From: Haematococcus lacustris
Lineage: Eukaryota > Chlorophyta > Chlorophyceae > Chlamydomonadales > Haematococcaceae
Direction of reading: 5' to 3'
Length of the DNA stretch: 64,000 nucleotides
Assembly (NCBI GenBank): GCA_030144725.1
Contig: JASKMD010000008.1
Location: forward strand, 18,566,676-18,630,675
This document shows, in pieces, positions 32,013 to 41,800 of the stretch (the stretch's first letter is position 1; every line of letters begins with the position of its first letter). A program made the translations under genes and the position numbers. Under the pieces are notes generated by a model. The model had not been told where the DNA came from. It saw nothing but the letters and a program-made list of their open reading frames with translations, and made no database searches.

Positions 32013-32955
32013 TAGGTCAGGTCAGGTCAGGTCAGGTCAGGTCAGGTCAGGTCAGGTCAGGTCAGGTCAGGTCAGGTCAGGTCAGGTCAGGTCAGGTCAG
32101 GTCAGGTCAGGTCAGGTCAGGTCAGGTCAGGTCAGGTCAGGTCAGGTCAGGTCAGGTCAGGTCAGGTCAGGTCAGGTCAGGTCAGGTCAGGTCAGGTCAG
32201 GTCAGGTCAGGTCAGGTCAGGTCAGGTCAGGTCAGGTCAGGTCAGGTCAGGTCAGGTCAGGTCAGGTCAGGTCAGGTCAGGTCAGGTCAGGTCAGGTCAG
32301 GTCAGGTCAGGTCAGGTCAGGTCAGGTCAGGTCAGGTCAGGTCAGGTCAGGTCAGGTCAGGTCAGGTCAGGTCAGGTCAGGTCAGGTCAGGTCAGGTCAG
32401 GTCAGGTCAGGTCAGGTCAGGTCAGGTCAGGTCAGGTCAGGTCAGGTCAGGTCAGGTCAGGTCAGGTCAGGTCAGGTCAGGTCAGGTCAGGTCAGGTCAG
32501 GTCAGGTCAGGTCAGGTCAGGTCAGGTCAGGTCAGGTCAGGTCAGGTCAGGTCAGGTCAGGTCAGGTCAGGTCAGGTCAGGTCAGGTCAGGTCAGGTCAG
32601 GTCAGGTCAGGTCAGGTCAGGTCAGGTCAGGTCAGGTCAGGTCAGGTCAGGTCAGGTCAGGTCAGGTCAGGTCAGGTCAGGTCAGGTCAGGTCAGGTCAG
32701 GTCAGGTCAGGTCAGGTCAGGTCAGGTCAGGTCAGGTCAGGTCAGGTCAGGTCAGGTCAGGTCAGGTCAGGTCAGGTCAGGTCAGGTCAGGTCAGGTCAG
32801 GTCAGGTCAGGTCAGGTCAGGTCAGGTCAGGTCAGGTCAGGTCAGGTCAGGTCAGGTCAGGTCAGGTCAGGTCAGGTCAGGTCAGGTCAGGTCAGGTCAG
32901 GTCAGGTCAGGTCAGGTCAGGTCAGGTCAGGTCAGGTCAGGTCAGGTCAGGTCAG
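32013..32955. repeat. (GTCAG)n array inside the Fanzor A2 intron, 0.94 kb
   Basis: About 188 perfect GTCAG units; the minus strand reads (CTGAC)n. On its exon-3 side (31987-32012) it degrades to GTACAGGTCAGGTATAG before the CTGCAG acceptor, so on the coding strand it occupies the branch-point and polypyrimidine zone of the intron. On the other side it joins a truncated exon duplicate. The plus strand can be read as an endless VRSGQ peptide, which is an artefact. Confidence 0.97.
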
Positions 32956-33445
32956 AGTAGTATTGCTGCATGGCCACCGCCAGCTGCATTGAGTGCGCCC
33001 CAATGGTGTTGTTGTCACCTCCCCTTGGGCCTTGGGGGCCTTGGGCGCCTTGGGGGGGGCTGCGTGACTGGCTCAGGTTCTGACTCTGACTCCGAGTCAG
33101 ACTGTGGCTCTGGCTCGGAGCCACAGTCTGACTCAGAGTCGGAGTCGATGTCACACTCCATGAGGGCAGGCTGGGCAAGTGCTGGCTGGGCAGGGGCCCG
33201 TGGGGGTAGGGGGGGTAGGGGGGGAGCATCAGGGGGTTGGGGGGGCTGGACGGCTGGAGGCTGAGGGGCGCTGGGGAAACCCGGGGTAGGGTAGCCCACC
33301 AGGCAGGTGAAAAAGTGCGCAGTACAAACAATGAAGCGATCAGGCGGAGCTGGGAGTGGATTTCAGCCCGCAGCCAGAGGTGCTCCCGCAGCTTGCGCCT
33401 CGTCTTCTTGCAGCCGCGCAGCACTGCGCCCACGATCATGTGCAT
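32956..33445 (-). pseudogene. Duplicated N-terminal Fanzor exon inside the A2 intron
   Basis: This repeats the A2 N-terminal exon (GAVLRGCKKTRRKLREHL, the Pro/Ser/Gln-rich linker, AHSMQLAVAMQQYY) between two CTGAC arrays. Compared with the exon at 33584-34419 it lacks the CEDPVMLRQL to DTID block and stops within the last codons, where it runs directly into the array. No donor remains. It is therefore a non-functional tandem duplicate within the intron. Confidence 0.7.
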
Positions 33446-33448
33446 GCA

Positions 33449-33571
33449 GGTCAGGTCAGGTCAAGGTCACAGGTAAGGTCTAGGTCAGGTCAGGGTCAGG
33501 TCAGGGTCCAGGTCAAGGTCAGGTACCAGGTCAGGTCATGTCAGGGTCCAGGTCCTAGTCCAGGGTCTATG
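33449..33571. repeat. Degenerate GTCAG array
   Basis: Irregular GGTCA/GGTCAG/GGTCCAG units lie directly after the GC donor of the A2 N-terminal exon (coding strand CCAGGCAAGTG). It looks like an older, unhomogenised version of the perfect arrays and suggests the original intron already had several CTGAC units. Confidence 0.85.
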
Positions 33572-34740
33572 CCCCACCATCACTTGCCTGGGTTGGCAAA
33601 GTGCTGCTGCATGGCGACTGCCAGCTGCATGGAGTGTGCATCGATGGTGTCGGCGTCACCAATCAGGTTGATGTTGCCCAGCTCCTGCAGCTTGGCCAGC
33701 AGCGCCTGGTTGCTGGGGTCTTCAAATACGGGCATGAGCATGGGGTGGCGGCGCTGCTTTGCGCGCACAAGCCGCCGCTGCAGCTGGTTGTAGACAGCCT
33801 TGAAGTTGGGGTTGGCGTAGAACTCACAGAACTCCTTGAGCTGCCTCAGCATCACAGGGTCCTCGCAGTCAAGGGGCACAGGTGGCCCACTGGGTGCTGC
33901 GGGTGCAAGGGCTGCCAGATGGGCGCTGCTGCCTTGGGGTGGGCTGCCTGACTGGCTCAGGCCCTGGCTCCGACTCTGAGTCAGACTGTGACTCCGGCCC
34001 AGATTCACAGTCTGACTCAGAGTCATAGTCACTGTCTGACTCCATGCTGGCAGGCTGGGCAGGGGCAGGCTGGGCAGGGGCGCGTGGGGGGAGTGGGTGT
34101 AAGGGAGGTGCATCAGGGGCTTGGGGGGCTGTACGGCTGGAGGCTCAAGGGCGCTGCGGTACCCCGGGGAGGGGTAGCCCACCAGGCATGTCAAGAAAAT
34201 CCGCAGCACAAAAAGCGACGCAATGACGCGGAGCTGGGTGTGCACCTCAGCCCGCAGCTGGAGGTGCGCCCGTAGCTTGCGCTTGGTCGTTTTGCGCCCG
34301 CGCAGCACAGCGCCCTCCGGGACCTTGATGACCTGCGGACAAGCACAATCAACATTTTGACAGGCCACTTTGACAGGCCAAGACACGATGCGGGACACAA
34401 ACAGTGCGGGGACACACAAGGTGGGGGTGGCCTTTCACCTGACGTCTTTTTGTTCCCCAGCCATCCCGGCGCTCCTGTCGTTGCTTGCCTTGAGGTGAAC
34501 TAGACGCTACAATGAAACCAACAGGAGCGACGGGTTATGACACGGCGCGTAACTCACGTAGCCCACAGTCGGCTAGGCTACACGCACCTTTCGGTTTCTT
34601 TGGCGGGCCCTTCTTGTGCTTGTCGCTGCCCTTCCGCTTCTTCTTAACATCACGCGATTCGCATCAAGTCGGGCGGTGGCCTTCTCAAGCAACTTTGGCT
34701 TCCCGAGAGATTCATGGAGTGATGATCATCCCACCATTTA

Positions 34741-35148
34741 CACATAGTGTCTAGCCTTGGAGGACCTGACCCCAGCCATACCCAGTAGTCTGCGAGTGCA
34801 GCCACACAACGTTTCTCAAGGACTCACTGGTCCGTCCATAAATGTGACTCCTGGCCCCAGCCCTGACTCTAACCCTGGCCCAATTGTCACAGCCACCAAC
34901 ACTGTGCGGAACACCTGATACTATGATGTGGATAAGCAGCTATAACTCAAGGATGCTTGCATGATGCTTGGTGCATGTAAGTGTGCGATAGGCATTAGAT
35001 CCTGTTCATCAGGTGGTGGTAAGAATGTTCCACGCTCCACATCACACAGCTATGCCAATGACAGGCCGCCTCGTCACACATGTATGCGCTCCTCCGGCTT
35101 CCTCTTCCCAGAAATAGATCTGGGCAAGTTCAAGAAGTCGTGGCCTGG
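34741..35148. other. Sequence left of Fanzor A2, nothing recognised
   Basis: I see no supported gene. The family A element appears to end near 34735, judged from the loss of similarity between A2 (ATGGAGTGATGATCATCCCA) and A4 (ATGGAGTGACAATCACCCAT) beyond this point. Confidence 0.4.
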
Positions 35149-36942
35149 TTATTGCCTGCCATGGCGCAAGCCTGTCCCGCCTCGACTGTGTGGGCCTGGC
35201 CTCGAGCTCGGTCCACGTGGAGACCAGTGCGGGGAATGCTGCGCCAAACCATGCGGAGCGAAGGGGTGCAGTGCGGGCAACGGTCCAGCGGGACCCCGAT
35301 CCGGCGAAGCCGGTGTCGCAGACCAAACAGTGGACCACCCCGGGCCTCGTGCGACGCCCCGTATGCCGCCACCACCCCGTTCCCGCCCCCGATCAGTATC
35401 CTGCTCCAAACCGCGGCTCCGCCCTCCCCCCTCCCGCTCGCGCTCCCGATCATGAACCATGAGCACATCACGGTCACGGTTCCTTCCGTGCTCGCGCTCC
35501 CGGTCCCAAAGCGGGCTGCCAGCAGCGCCCAAGACTTCTTGACTGCCACCCATCCCCCTGCGGCTGTGGCCGCCCCCCAAGCTCCCTGTTTGCTGAGGTA
35601 GGGGCAGGGAGCGGTCCACACCAGCCCTGGGACTGCCTATGTGGTGATGCAGCTGCATGGACTCCACACAACCGCTTCCCACCCGCAGGGGTCGCCCCGC
35701 TGGTGAGTGCAAGCCCACAGCCCCATCCATGTCATACGTGTGACCTGAACCCGTGGAGGGCCAGGAGCCTGGCCCGGGGAGCTGAGGGCGGTGCTTGCGG
35801 GCCTTGGGCTGGGCGACGGCGTGGTGGTGGGCTGGGCTGGTGCCAGCGCAGTGCTCGTGGCTGAGCCTAGCACGGCGCACAGCATGGCCTGGGGGCCCGG
35901 GGCCTGGCCAGCGAGTCAAGCGGTTGGTCTGCTCCGCCTCTTCCGACAGCTCGCCTTCCTCACTGCCTGGTGCCTCGCCGCTGCTGCCCCCTGTGCTATG
36001 CTGGCTGCCTGCAGCTGCAGCAGCTGGGGAGGTGGGTAGCGAGGAACACGGGAGTGGGGGCTGACGTGCATCAGCTGGCAAGGTGGTGTGCACGGCTGGG
36101 CAGCTCAGCAAGGGCTGGGCGCTACTGCCGGCATGGGGCATGGTGCCAGGCTGGGCAGGCATGCCTGGTGATGGTGCACGCGCATGGGTGTGAGGCTGGG
36201 CCGCAGAGTTGGCAGGAGGGGGAGTGGAGGAGGAGGTGCCTGCAGGGCTGCCTGAAGTGGTGGGCAGGCCGGCTCGCTGACAGGGCTGGAGCTGAGGGCA
36301 GGAGCTGTGGGCCCCTGCTGCCGCCAGAGCTGCTGACGGTGGCAAAGGGGCTGGCTGGGAACTGGAGGCAGGCTGCGTGTCAGGCTGGGAGGAGCGGGTG
36401 TTGGGACAGCTGCTTACATCGCCAGTATTGGCAGCAGCTGCAAGTGGTTGAGTGGGTAATGAACTGGGAAGAGCCTGACTACAGTTTGGAGCCAGGGTAA
36501 CAGGCACTTGGGCCTGCTGCATGCTGGACTGTTGTGGCAGCTCTAGCATGCTGACTGGCCCTGGATGGACTGCTGGCTCTCCTTGAGGTTGTGGATGAGG
36601 TTGTTGTGTTTGAGTGCAGGTCAAAAGTACTGCAGCTCCTGCTGCTGCTGCAGCTGCTGCTGCTAGGCCATCAGCAGCATCTGAGTCTGCGGAAGCTTTG
36701 GAGGCATCCACCGGTCTACAGCCATCACTGGCTATAGGCCCAGACATTATACTCACAGGCTGGCAACCTAAATGGAGTTTGCTGGCTGAGGGTCCTGCAG
36801 TGGGAGGCCAGAGCTGGAATCTGCCTGGTGAACTCTGCTCGAGGCTGGACTCAGGCAAGGCAGAAGCAGGTGCAGGCTGCACCCTGGCTACCTGCAGTGG
36901 AATTAAGGAGAAGCAGGCCCGGGCAAGTAGTGGAGACACCAC
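35149..36942 (-). CDS. Hypothetical low-complexity protein with Arg/Glu/Asp dipeptides
   Basis: A 597-codon open frame with no recognised domain. The first two thirds are Ser/Pro/Gln/Ala-rich with a poly-Ala stretch. A short acidic element (GSEEGELSEEAEQ) follows, then a C-terminal part with DREREHGRNRDRD and DREREREGGGRSRG repeats like those of RNA-binding or splicing-associated proteins. The last ten codons (GGTGLRHGRQ) lie in a 45-bp sequence that also occurs in an intron of the Tpt1 gene (17465-17510). Composition alone cannot prove coding, since antisense frames are also long in this GC-rich DNA. It may be an exon of a larger gene. Confidence 0.4.
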   Translation of the reverse strand: MVSPLLARACFSLIPLQVARVQPAPASALPESSLEQSSPGRFQLWPPTAGPSASKLHLGCQPVSIMSGPIASDGCRPVDASKASADSDAADGLAAAAAAAAGAAVLLTCTQTQQPHPQPQGEPAVHPGPVSMLELPQQSSMQQAQVPVTLAPNCSQALPSSLPTQPLAAAANTGDVSSCPNTRSSQPDTQPASSSQPAPLPPSAALAAAGAHSSCPQLQPCQRAGLPTTSGSPAGTSSSTPPPANSAAQPHTHARAPSPGMPAQPGTMPHAGSSAQPLLSCPAVHTTLPADARQPPLPCSSLPTSPAAAAAGSQHSTGGSSGEAPGSEEGELSEEAEQTNRLTRWPGPGPPGHAVRRARLSHEHCAGTSPAHHHAVAQPKARKHRPQLPGPGSWPSTGSGHTYDMDGAVGLHSPAGRPLRVGSGCVESMQLHHHIGSPRAGVDRSLPLPQQTGSLGGGHSRRGMGGSQEVLGAAGSPLWDREREHGRNRDRDVLMVHDREREREGGGRSRGLEQDTDRGRERGGGGIRGVARGPGWSTVWSATPASPDRGPAGPLPALHPFAPHGLAQHSPHWSPRGPSSRPGPHSRGGTGLRHGRQ

Positions 36943-37199
36943 TGTAGGCGGTGATGCACTGACAGCTGTCTGGGGTGCGCTGGAGAACGATTAGAAGGAG
37001 TGTTGTAGAAGTGTAACAGAAGGACCCACATGTTGCAGGAGCTGTAGCAAGTGCTCCCTCAACCCAGCCAATGCTGCCAGCTTTGACTGCGCACAACCCA
37101 AGTCAGGGTTGCACACTGTTGCAATGCATGTTGTCACTGAAGTCCCATCGTTGGAGCCTTGCTTGCCTGCATGACCACATGGGCACCCCCAAGCTGTTC

Positions 37200-37330
37200 T
37201 TGCTCTTGTTCTCCCTCCGCGCGTGAGAGGAGCTTGGTGGGCCCCCATCCCTGCGTGTCTATGACATCTGCGCGACTGCGCTTCGCCGCTGAATGCGTGC
37301 CATGCATTGCGTGAGCTGACGGCGGTTCAG
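37200..37330 (-). pseudogene. Tpt1 exon 1 relic, frameshifted
   Basis: The minus strand encodes LTQCMARIQRRSA in one frame and DVIDTQGWGPTKLLSR in the next. Together these parallel the Tpt1 blocks ISKAMSRILRHSP and MDAQGWVPLPLLLQ of the gene at 16972-18258. The frame change between them and the lack of the following RF-L and IRA-QGHS blocks indicate a decayed copy. A 45-bp sequence shared with a Tpt1 intron lies at 35150-35195 in the same relative order and strand, which supports a second, broken Tpt1 locus. Confidence 0.4.
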
Positions 37331-37822
37331 GATTTATTGCCCTCATGCCACAGCCCTCATGCCACACCCACGAGTTGTAATCAAACACAGGCTGCGAGAT
37401 TCTCAACTACGAACTAAAGTTCGTTCCGAGTATAAGAAGTTCAGTAGCCTTACTAAGAAGTTTATCGCAATCTGCGTTACGGCAACCGCATCGATTGGGG
37501 CAGAGTATAAGCACCTGGAGGCAAGCATGTGTTTCTCAACGCATGTCTGTTAGTCTAAAGTGCCCTTTCGTGTCTACTAGTTGCTTTGTTGGTGCTTGTT
37601 GCTTTGTTAATGTCTGTTGTTTTGCAATGCATGGCATGCAATCCTCTCTCCCCGTACTTGCAAGGGGCTTCGTTCTGGGCCAAGGTAAGGCCCAATAACC
37701 CTAACCCACGAGCTAGGCAGCAGCCAACCAAAGTCAGCTCACCTGGCCAGCAGCAGCTGTTGCTGCTGCTATACCTGACCTTACACATGTGTGCTAATGT
37801 GTCTTGCTATATGTGGCTGCAG

Positions 37823-38568
37823 GTCAACACGCAGGCAAAGAAGCTGTGGCCGGACCGCATCCTGGCCCTGGCCTATGGGGCAGCTGGCTTCAAGGGCAGC
37901 GGCACCATTGGCTGCAGGGGTGTCCCTGTCAACCAGATGCAGAAGGAGGCAGTGAAGCAGTTCAGGCCAGAGCGTGTGGTGCTGGTGGATGAGTTCCGCA
38001 CCAGCCGGGTCAGCTCAGCCGACAACACCCCCAGCGAGACCCTCCTTGACACGCCGCCTGAGTCCTTCAGGTGAGGGGGGTGAGGATAGGGCAAGTTGTT
38101 GGCAGTGTTGGGAGGTGGTGGAGTCAGGGTGACTTGGCCGGGTCAAGATGGAAAATCTTACAAATGTGTATTGCCCCATGTGTCCATGCAGGTGGCTGCG
38201 GCCAGTGAAAAGCATGGCAAAGCGTTCCCAAGTCCGGGGCCTGATGTGCTCAACAAGCATCAACAACATCACCAGGTAAGCACAGACCCAATCCTACTCA
38301 TGTGCATGACATGAGCATATCCCACATGACATGACACATGAATTGACGTCATGCATCTCCCACACCCATGTGCAGGTTCTATGACCGGGACGTGTCAGCC
38401 GCGCTGAACATCCGCCGCTGTGCAGTCGGCCCAGGGCCACGTCCCACTGAGCTGTGCTACTGGACTAACCGCCCAGCCATGCCAAAGCCAGGCGAGCCAG
38501 GCCAGGAGTGGGTGGAGATACCCGACAAGCCCCTGTCGCGCAAGTGGCAGCGCCAGCTGCAGCAATAG
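37823..38568 (+). pseudogene. Fanzor-like family B, C-terminal half (B3)
   Basis: Three exons splice in phase (37823-38070, 38192-38275, 38376-38568; donors GTGAGG and GTAAGC, acceptors GCTGCAG, CATGCAG, GTGCAG). They encode KKLWPDRILALAYGAAGFKG, VVLVDEFRTSRVSS, VRGLMCSTSINNIT and RFYDRDVSAALNIRRC to a TAG stop, with no lesion. This is the conserved C-terminal half of algal Fanzor proteins, including the RuvC-III motif. The N-terminal domain and RuvC-I are absent upstream: I find no further exon between 37400 and 37800, so the copy is 5' truncated. Non-coding sequence shared with B1, B2 and 53760-53905 continues to about 38815, 37 bp before the PRKRIP1 start codon. Confidence 0.72.
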
Positions 38569-38851
38569 CCAGCTACAGCTCAAGACAATCCCAAGCAAAA
38601 AAAACAATGAACCCCTTACAAAGGGGATGTGTGTGGCGCAGGCACAGGCACTGGCACAGGCACACACACCAGAAGGCTGAGCTGAAGTGGGCATTAGGCA
38701 CACTGTCAGTAGCCTTTACAATGATGAGCTCGCAGCCCGGTTCGATTCCAACTCATGCTTTATTTTGGTGTAGCATGAGGGCTGTGGGGTTCAAGAGGTG
38801 CAAGGGGGTGTTACGTAAGAAAGAAACTCGACGTGCTACGGAGCAGCGACG

Positions 38852-41800
38852 ATGGGCGACCTCGTCGCGTACAACCCTGGAGGCAGCCTCTCGATTGTCT
38901 CTCACAAGTCAGCTGAGCAGCTCCAGGAGGAGCAAGAGAAACGGAACAAGGACGTGAGATGAGCACAATAATCACAGTGGTTGTTAGCTTGCACACTTGC
39001 TTTTTCTGATGGACCGTCATGGCCAGAGTGCAGGCAGCCATCCTAGAGGAAAAGCTCAAAATCATCAACGAGGAGGTGCCCACACGCGTGTACAACACAT
39101 GCAGCAGCAGTGCAGGCGCAGGCAGCGGAGACTTCCATATGTACAGACTGGTGCGTTGCCACCTAAATTTGACCTAAACTTTACCACCTAGATTTGACAA
39201 ATGCAGCCCCCTTGTCCCTCACTAGGGCCTCCAACTGAGCCGGACCAGTAGTGGCCACTAGCAGTATATACTAGTGACCAATACTGTCCCGACTCAATAT
39301 GGTGTTAATAGGGCTGTGTGGAGTAAAACCAACGCACATGGATATGGTGCACGAGTGCCTACCACCTACACTATTGCCTGGCCGCGAGGGCTATTGTGTA
39401 GAGTTGGCATGAAAAACATGCGCTGATTCTGAGCTGATGGCGGCTCAACAAAGGGGGCACACACTACTGTGCCACAGCAGGCTGCTGCTGCTGCTGCTGC
39501 TCCTGGGCCTTGGGTGGCTTATCTTGCAGCCGCTTGTAGCCCAGGCCTATGTACTCCTTGCCCTTGGCTGGCAGCTTCCCCTGCTCTGGCCAGTAGCACA
39601 GCTCCAACGGGCGCCACCTGCTCTCCCCAATGCGCTGCATGTTCAGCGCTGCATTGCAGTCCCTGTCCAGCCACCTGCCTGGCTGTGGTGCTGGCTGAGC
39701 TTCAGCAGCCTTGCCCTTGGCCTTGCCTTTGCCCCTGGTGGGCTGGGTGGGCTCAGCTGCCTGCTCAGCCTCAGTGCGCTTGCTGCGCTTGGCTGGCGGG
39801 GGAGTGCTGGGCCCAGCCTCTGAGGCTCCTGCCGGTGTGGCTGCCTGGCTGCTGCGTGGGGCCTGTGGGGGCTTGCGTGGGGCCACTACTGGGCACCACA
39901 TCATGCCCCTCACTGGCTGGTCACGCTGCTGGCTCCAGGCTGGGCGCAATAGGCGGAGGTCCACCTGCCCTGCTGGGCGCTTCCAGCCTGCACGCCTGGT
40001 GGGCAGCCCTTGGTTCAGCTCCTCCTCACAGGGCTGCTGGCCATTCACTGCTGAGCTGACCCGGGTGGTGCGGGTAACCATCACGTGATGCACATTGAGA
40101 CGGGCGGTGGCTTCTTTACAGCAACTGGGGTGACATCCATGGAGTGACAATCACCCATTGGTGGAGATGCAGCGGGAATCCTACAGCCGAAGGAGGAGCA
40201 GTGAGACGACAGTAGCGACAATGATGACAAACCACCTGCTCAGGCAGACCTAGATTGACGGCACACAAGTGGGGCGAAGGGTGCGTTGCTGGGTTCTTTT
40301 CTGGGTTCTTTTCTGGTTCTGAAACACTTCTCACTGTTCGCAAGAGCTGATTGACATCACTTTGACTCAATGGGGTTTTTCGTGTTTGACAAATGCAGCC
40401 AGAGCAGGCTGGTCAGCACATCACTTGTCACAGGACACCACATTGTTTGCAACATGCAAATGTGTCACAGCCGGTCTGTCCTCCTGCCAGGCAGTGGTTT
40501 CTGGTGACTGGCTTGGCAGGTCTGCCTCACCCATAAGGTGCTGGGTGTTCTGGGCAGCCACCTCAACCTTGATGCACTCGGTGGGCTGCACCGGTTGGGA
40601 ACTGCTGGTCCCAGGCTCTGAGGCTGCTGGCTGTGCACCTGCCTGGGCTGTGTGCCGACCGCCTGGCTAAGTGGGGGCTGGCTTGGGTGGCACAATCAGG
40701 CAGCACATCAGGGCCGCGACTGGCCTGTCATGCGGCTGGCTCTATGATTGGATGTTTGGATTGGAAATGGCTGAGGTGGCCTGGGCCTGTTCCCCACAAC
40801 AGGATAGAGCAGGCAGTGGGCCACCTCACCTGCTCTGAGCTGCCAGCCTGCGGGCCTTTAGAGCTGCCCGTGGTCCAGCTGCTGCCTACACTGCTGATAG
40901 CCATTCACTGCTTAGCTGCTGTTTGTACTCCCATACCCCAATGCCATGCTTGTAGTCTGAGCCACTGAGCCTACCCACCACCACACCACCACTACCAGCA
41001 CCAGGATTTCATGTCTAAGCATGGGTGGGGGAGAATGGGGTAGGGCCTGCTGCTGCTACTGCTGCTGCACACACCAGGCCAGACTCGATAGATTCTGCAA
41101 AGGCATTTCACTCTTCCTGGTCGGTAGCCGGCACTGTGGTTAAGCTGCCATGAGGTCCAGTGCATCTACCTGCTGCAGAGCCTGTACCTTGCATTACAGA
41201 ACAAGTCATGGCATCTTGCCTGCACCGGCTTTCTGGCAGCTGCCTGGCAGCAGTGCAGCTGGACAGGGCCAATGCATGCCCGCAGAAGAATGATGACTTG
41301 GCACGTGTCACCGGCTACTAAAGCCACAGGTCTCATAGGCTGGGTAACACCCCCATGACAATGAGATCCAGCCCAGTGGTCTTGCTGCTCTGGGCTGTTG
41401 GTGGTTGGCTGGGCTGCACCACTTCCATGCAGGGCCAGACACGGCCTGTGCACAACCGACACTTGCAGGGACTAAAGTAGGAAGGAAAGTGTCGCACCAT
41501 GTTGACTGACAGCTGTCTGGCTTCTTCTCCTTCCCCTTGCCCTTCCCCTCCCTTGCCCTCTCCCCTTCCCCTTCATCACACCTGAGGGCTGAACTGCATC
41601 TGAACCCATCCACATCCGTCACTATCACCCATCATTCACACTTGTCATGAGTTTCATCCAGCACCCCCATCCACCAGTGAGTGCCGTTATCATCCTGTCT
41701 TTGCAATAGCTATCACGAAGGGTGACTAGCCGTGTTCCTCATCATCAGGCGCAACAGTACCACATGCAGTGTGTTGGATCGTAATACTGAAGCTTGGCAG

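Larger units (their letters stand above)
29817..34740 (-). pseudogene. Fanzor-like gene, family A, longest copy (A2)
   Basis: Fanzor proteins are eukaryotic TnpB homologues, RNA-guided DNA nucleases usually carried by transposons. Minus-strand exons in order: a Lys-rich start near 34670; N-terminal domain 34419-33584 (VIKVPEGAVLRG, CEDPVMLRQLKEFC, AHSMQLAVAMQQHF); exon from 31987 (ERFVKLYAKAARARLGWSGE); exon about 31590-30830 (HFIKVDSRVLHGV, VHYTRP, RuvC-I QIGVGIDPGVTQA); exon from 30642 (AVFFGAASIGTQGGWG); then VLVDEHRTSRVSS and RuvC-III RWLDRDCNAALNMQ. Two donors are GC (CCAG/GCAAGT, AAG/GCGAGG). Lesions: TAG at 30149-30147 where A3 has GAG; an inserted stretch around 30490-30538; a lost base before the stop so the frame runs into the 3' region; a one-base loss after the first ATG. 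All three acidic RuvC regions are otherwise kept, so decay is recent. The TnpB zinc-ribbon cysteines after TS are absent. Confidence 0.75.

Noticed and set aside
31963..33264. 433-codon plus-strand frame of repeated VRSGQ
   Set aside because: It is the (GTCAG)n array read without stops; 5-bp units cycle through all frames. It runs antisense to the Fanzor gene.
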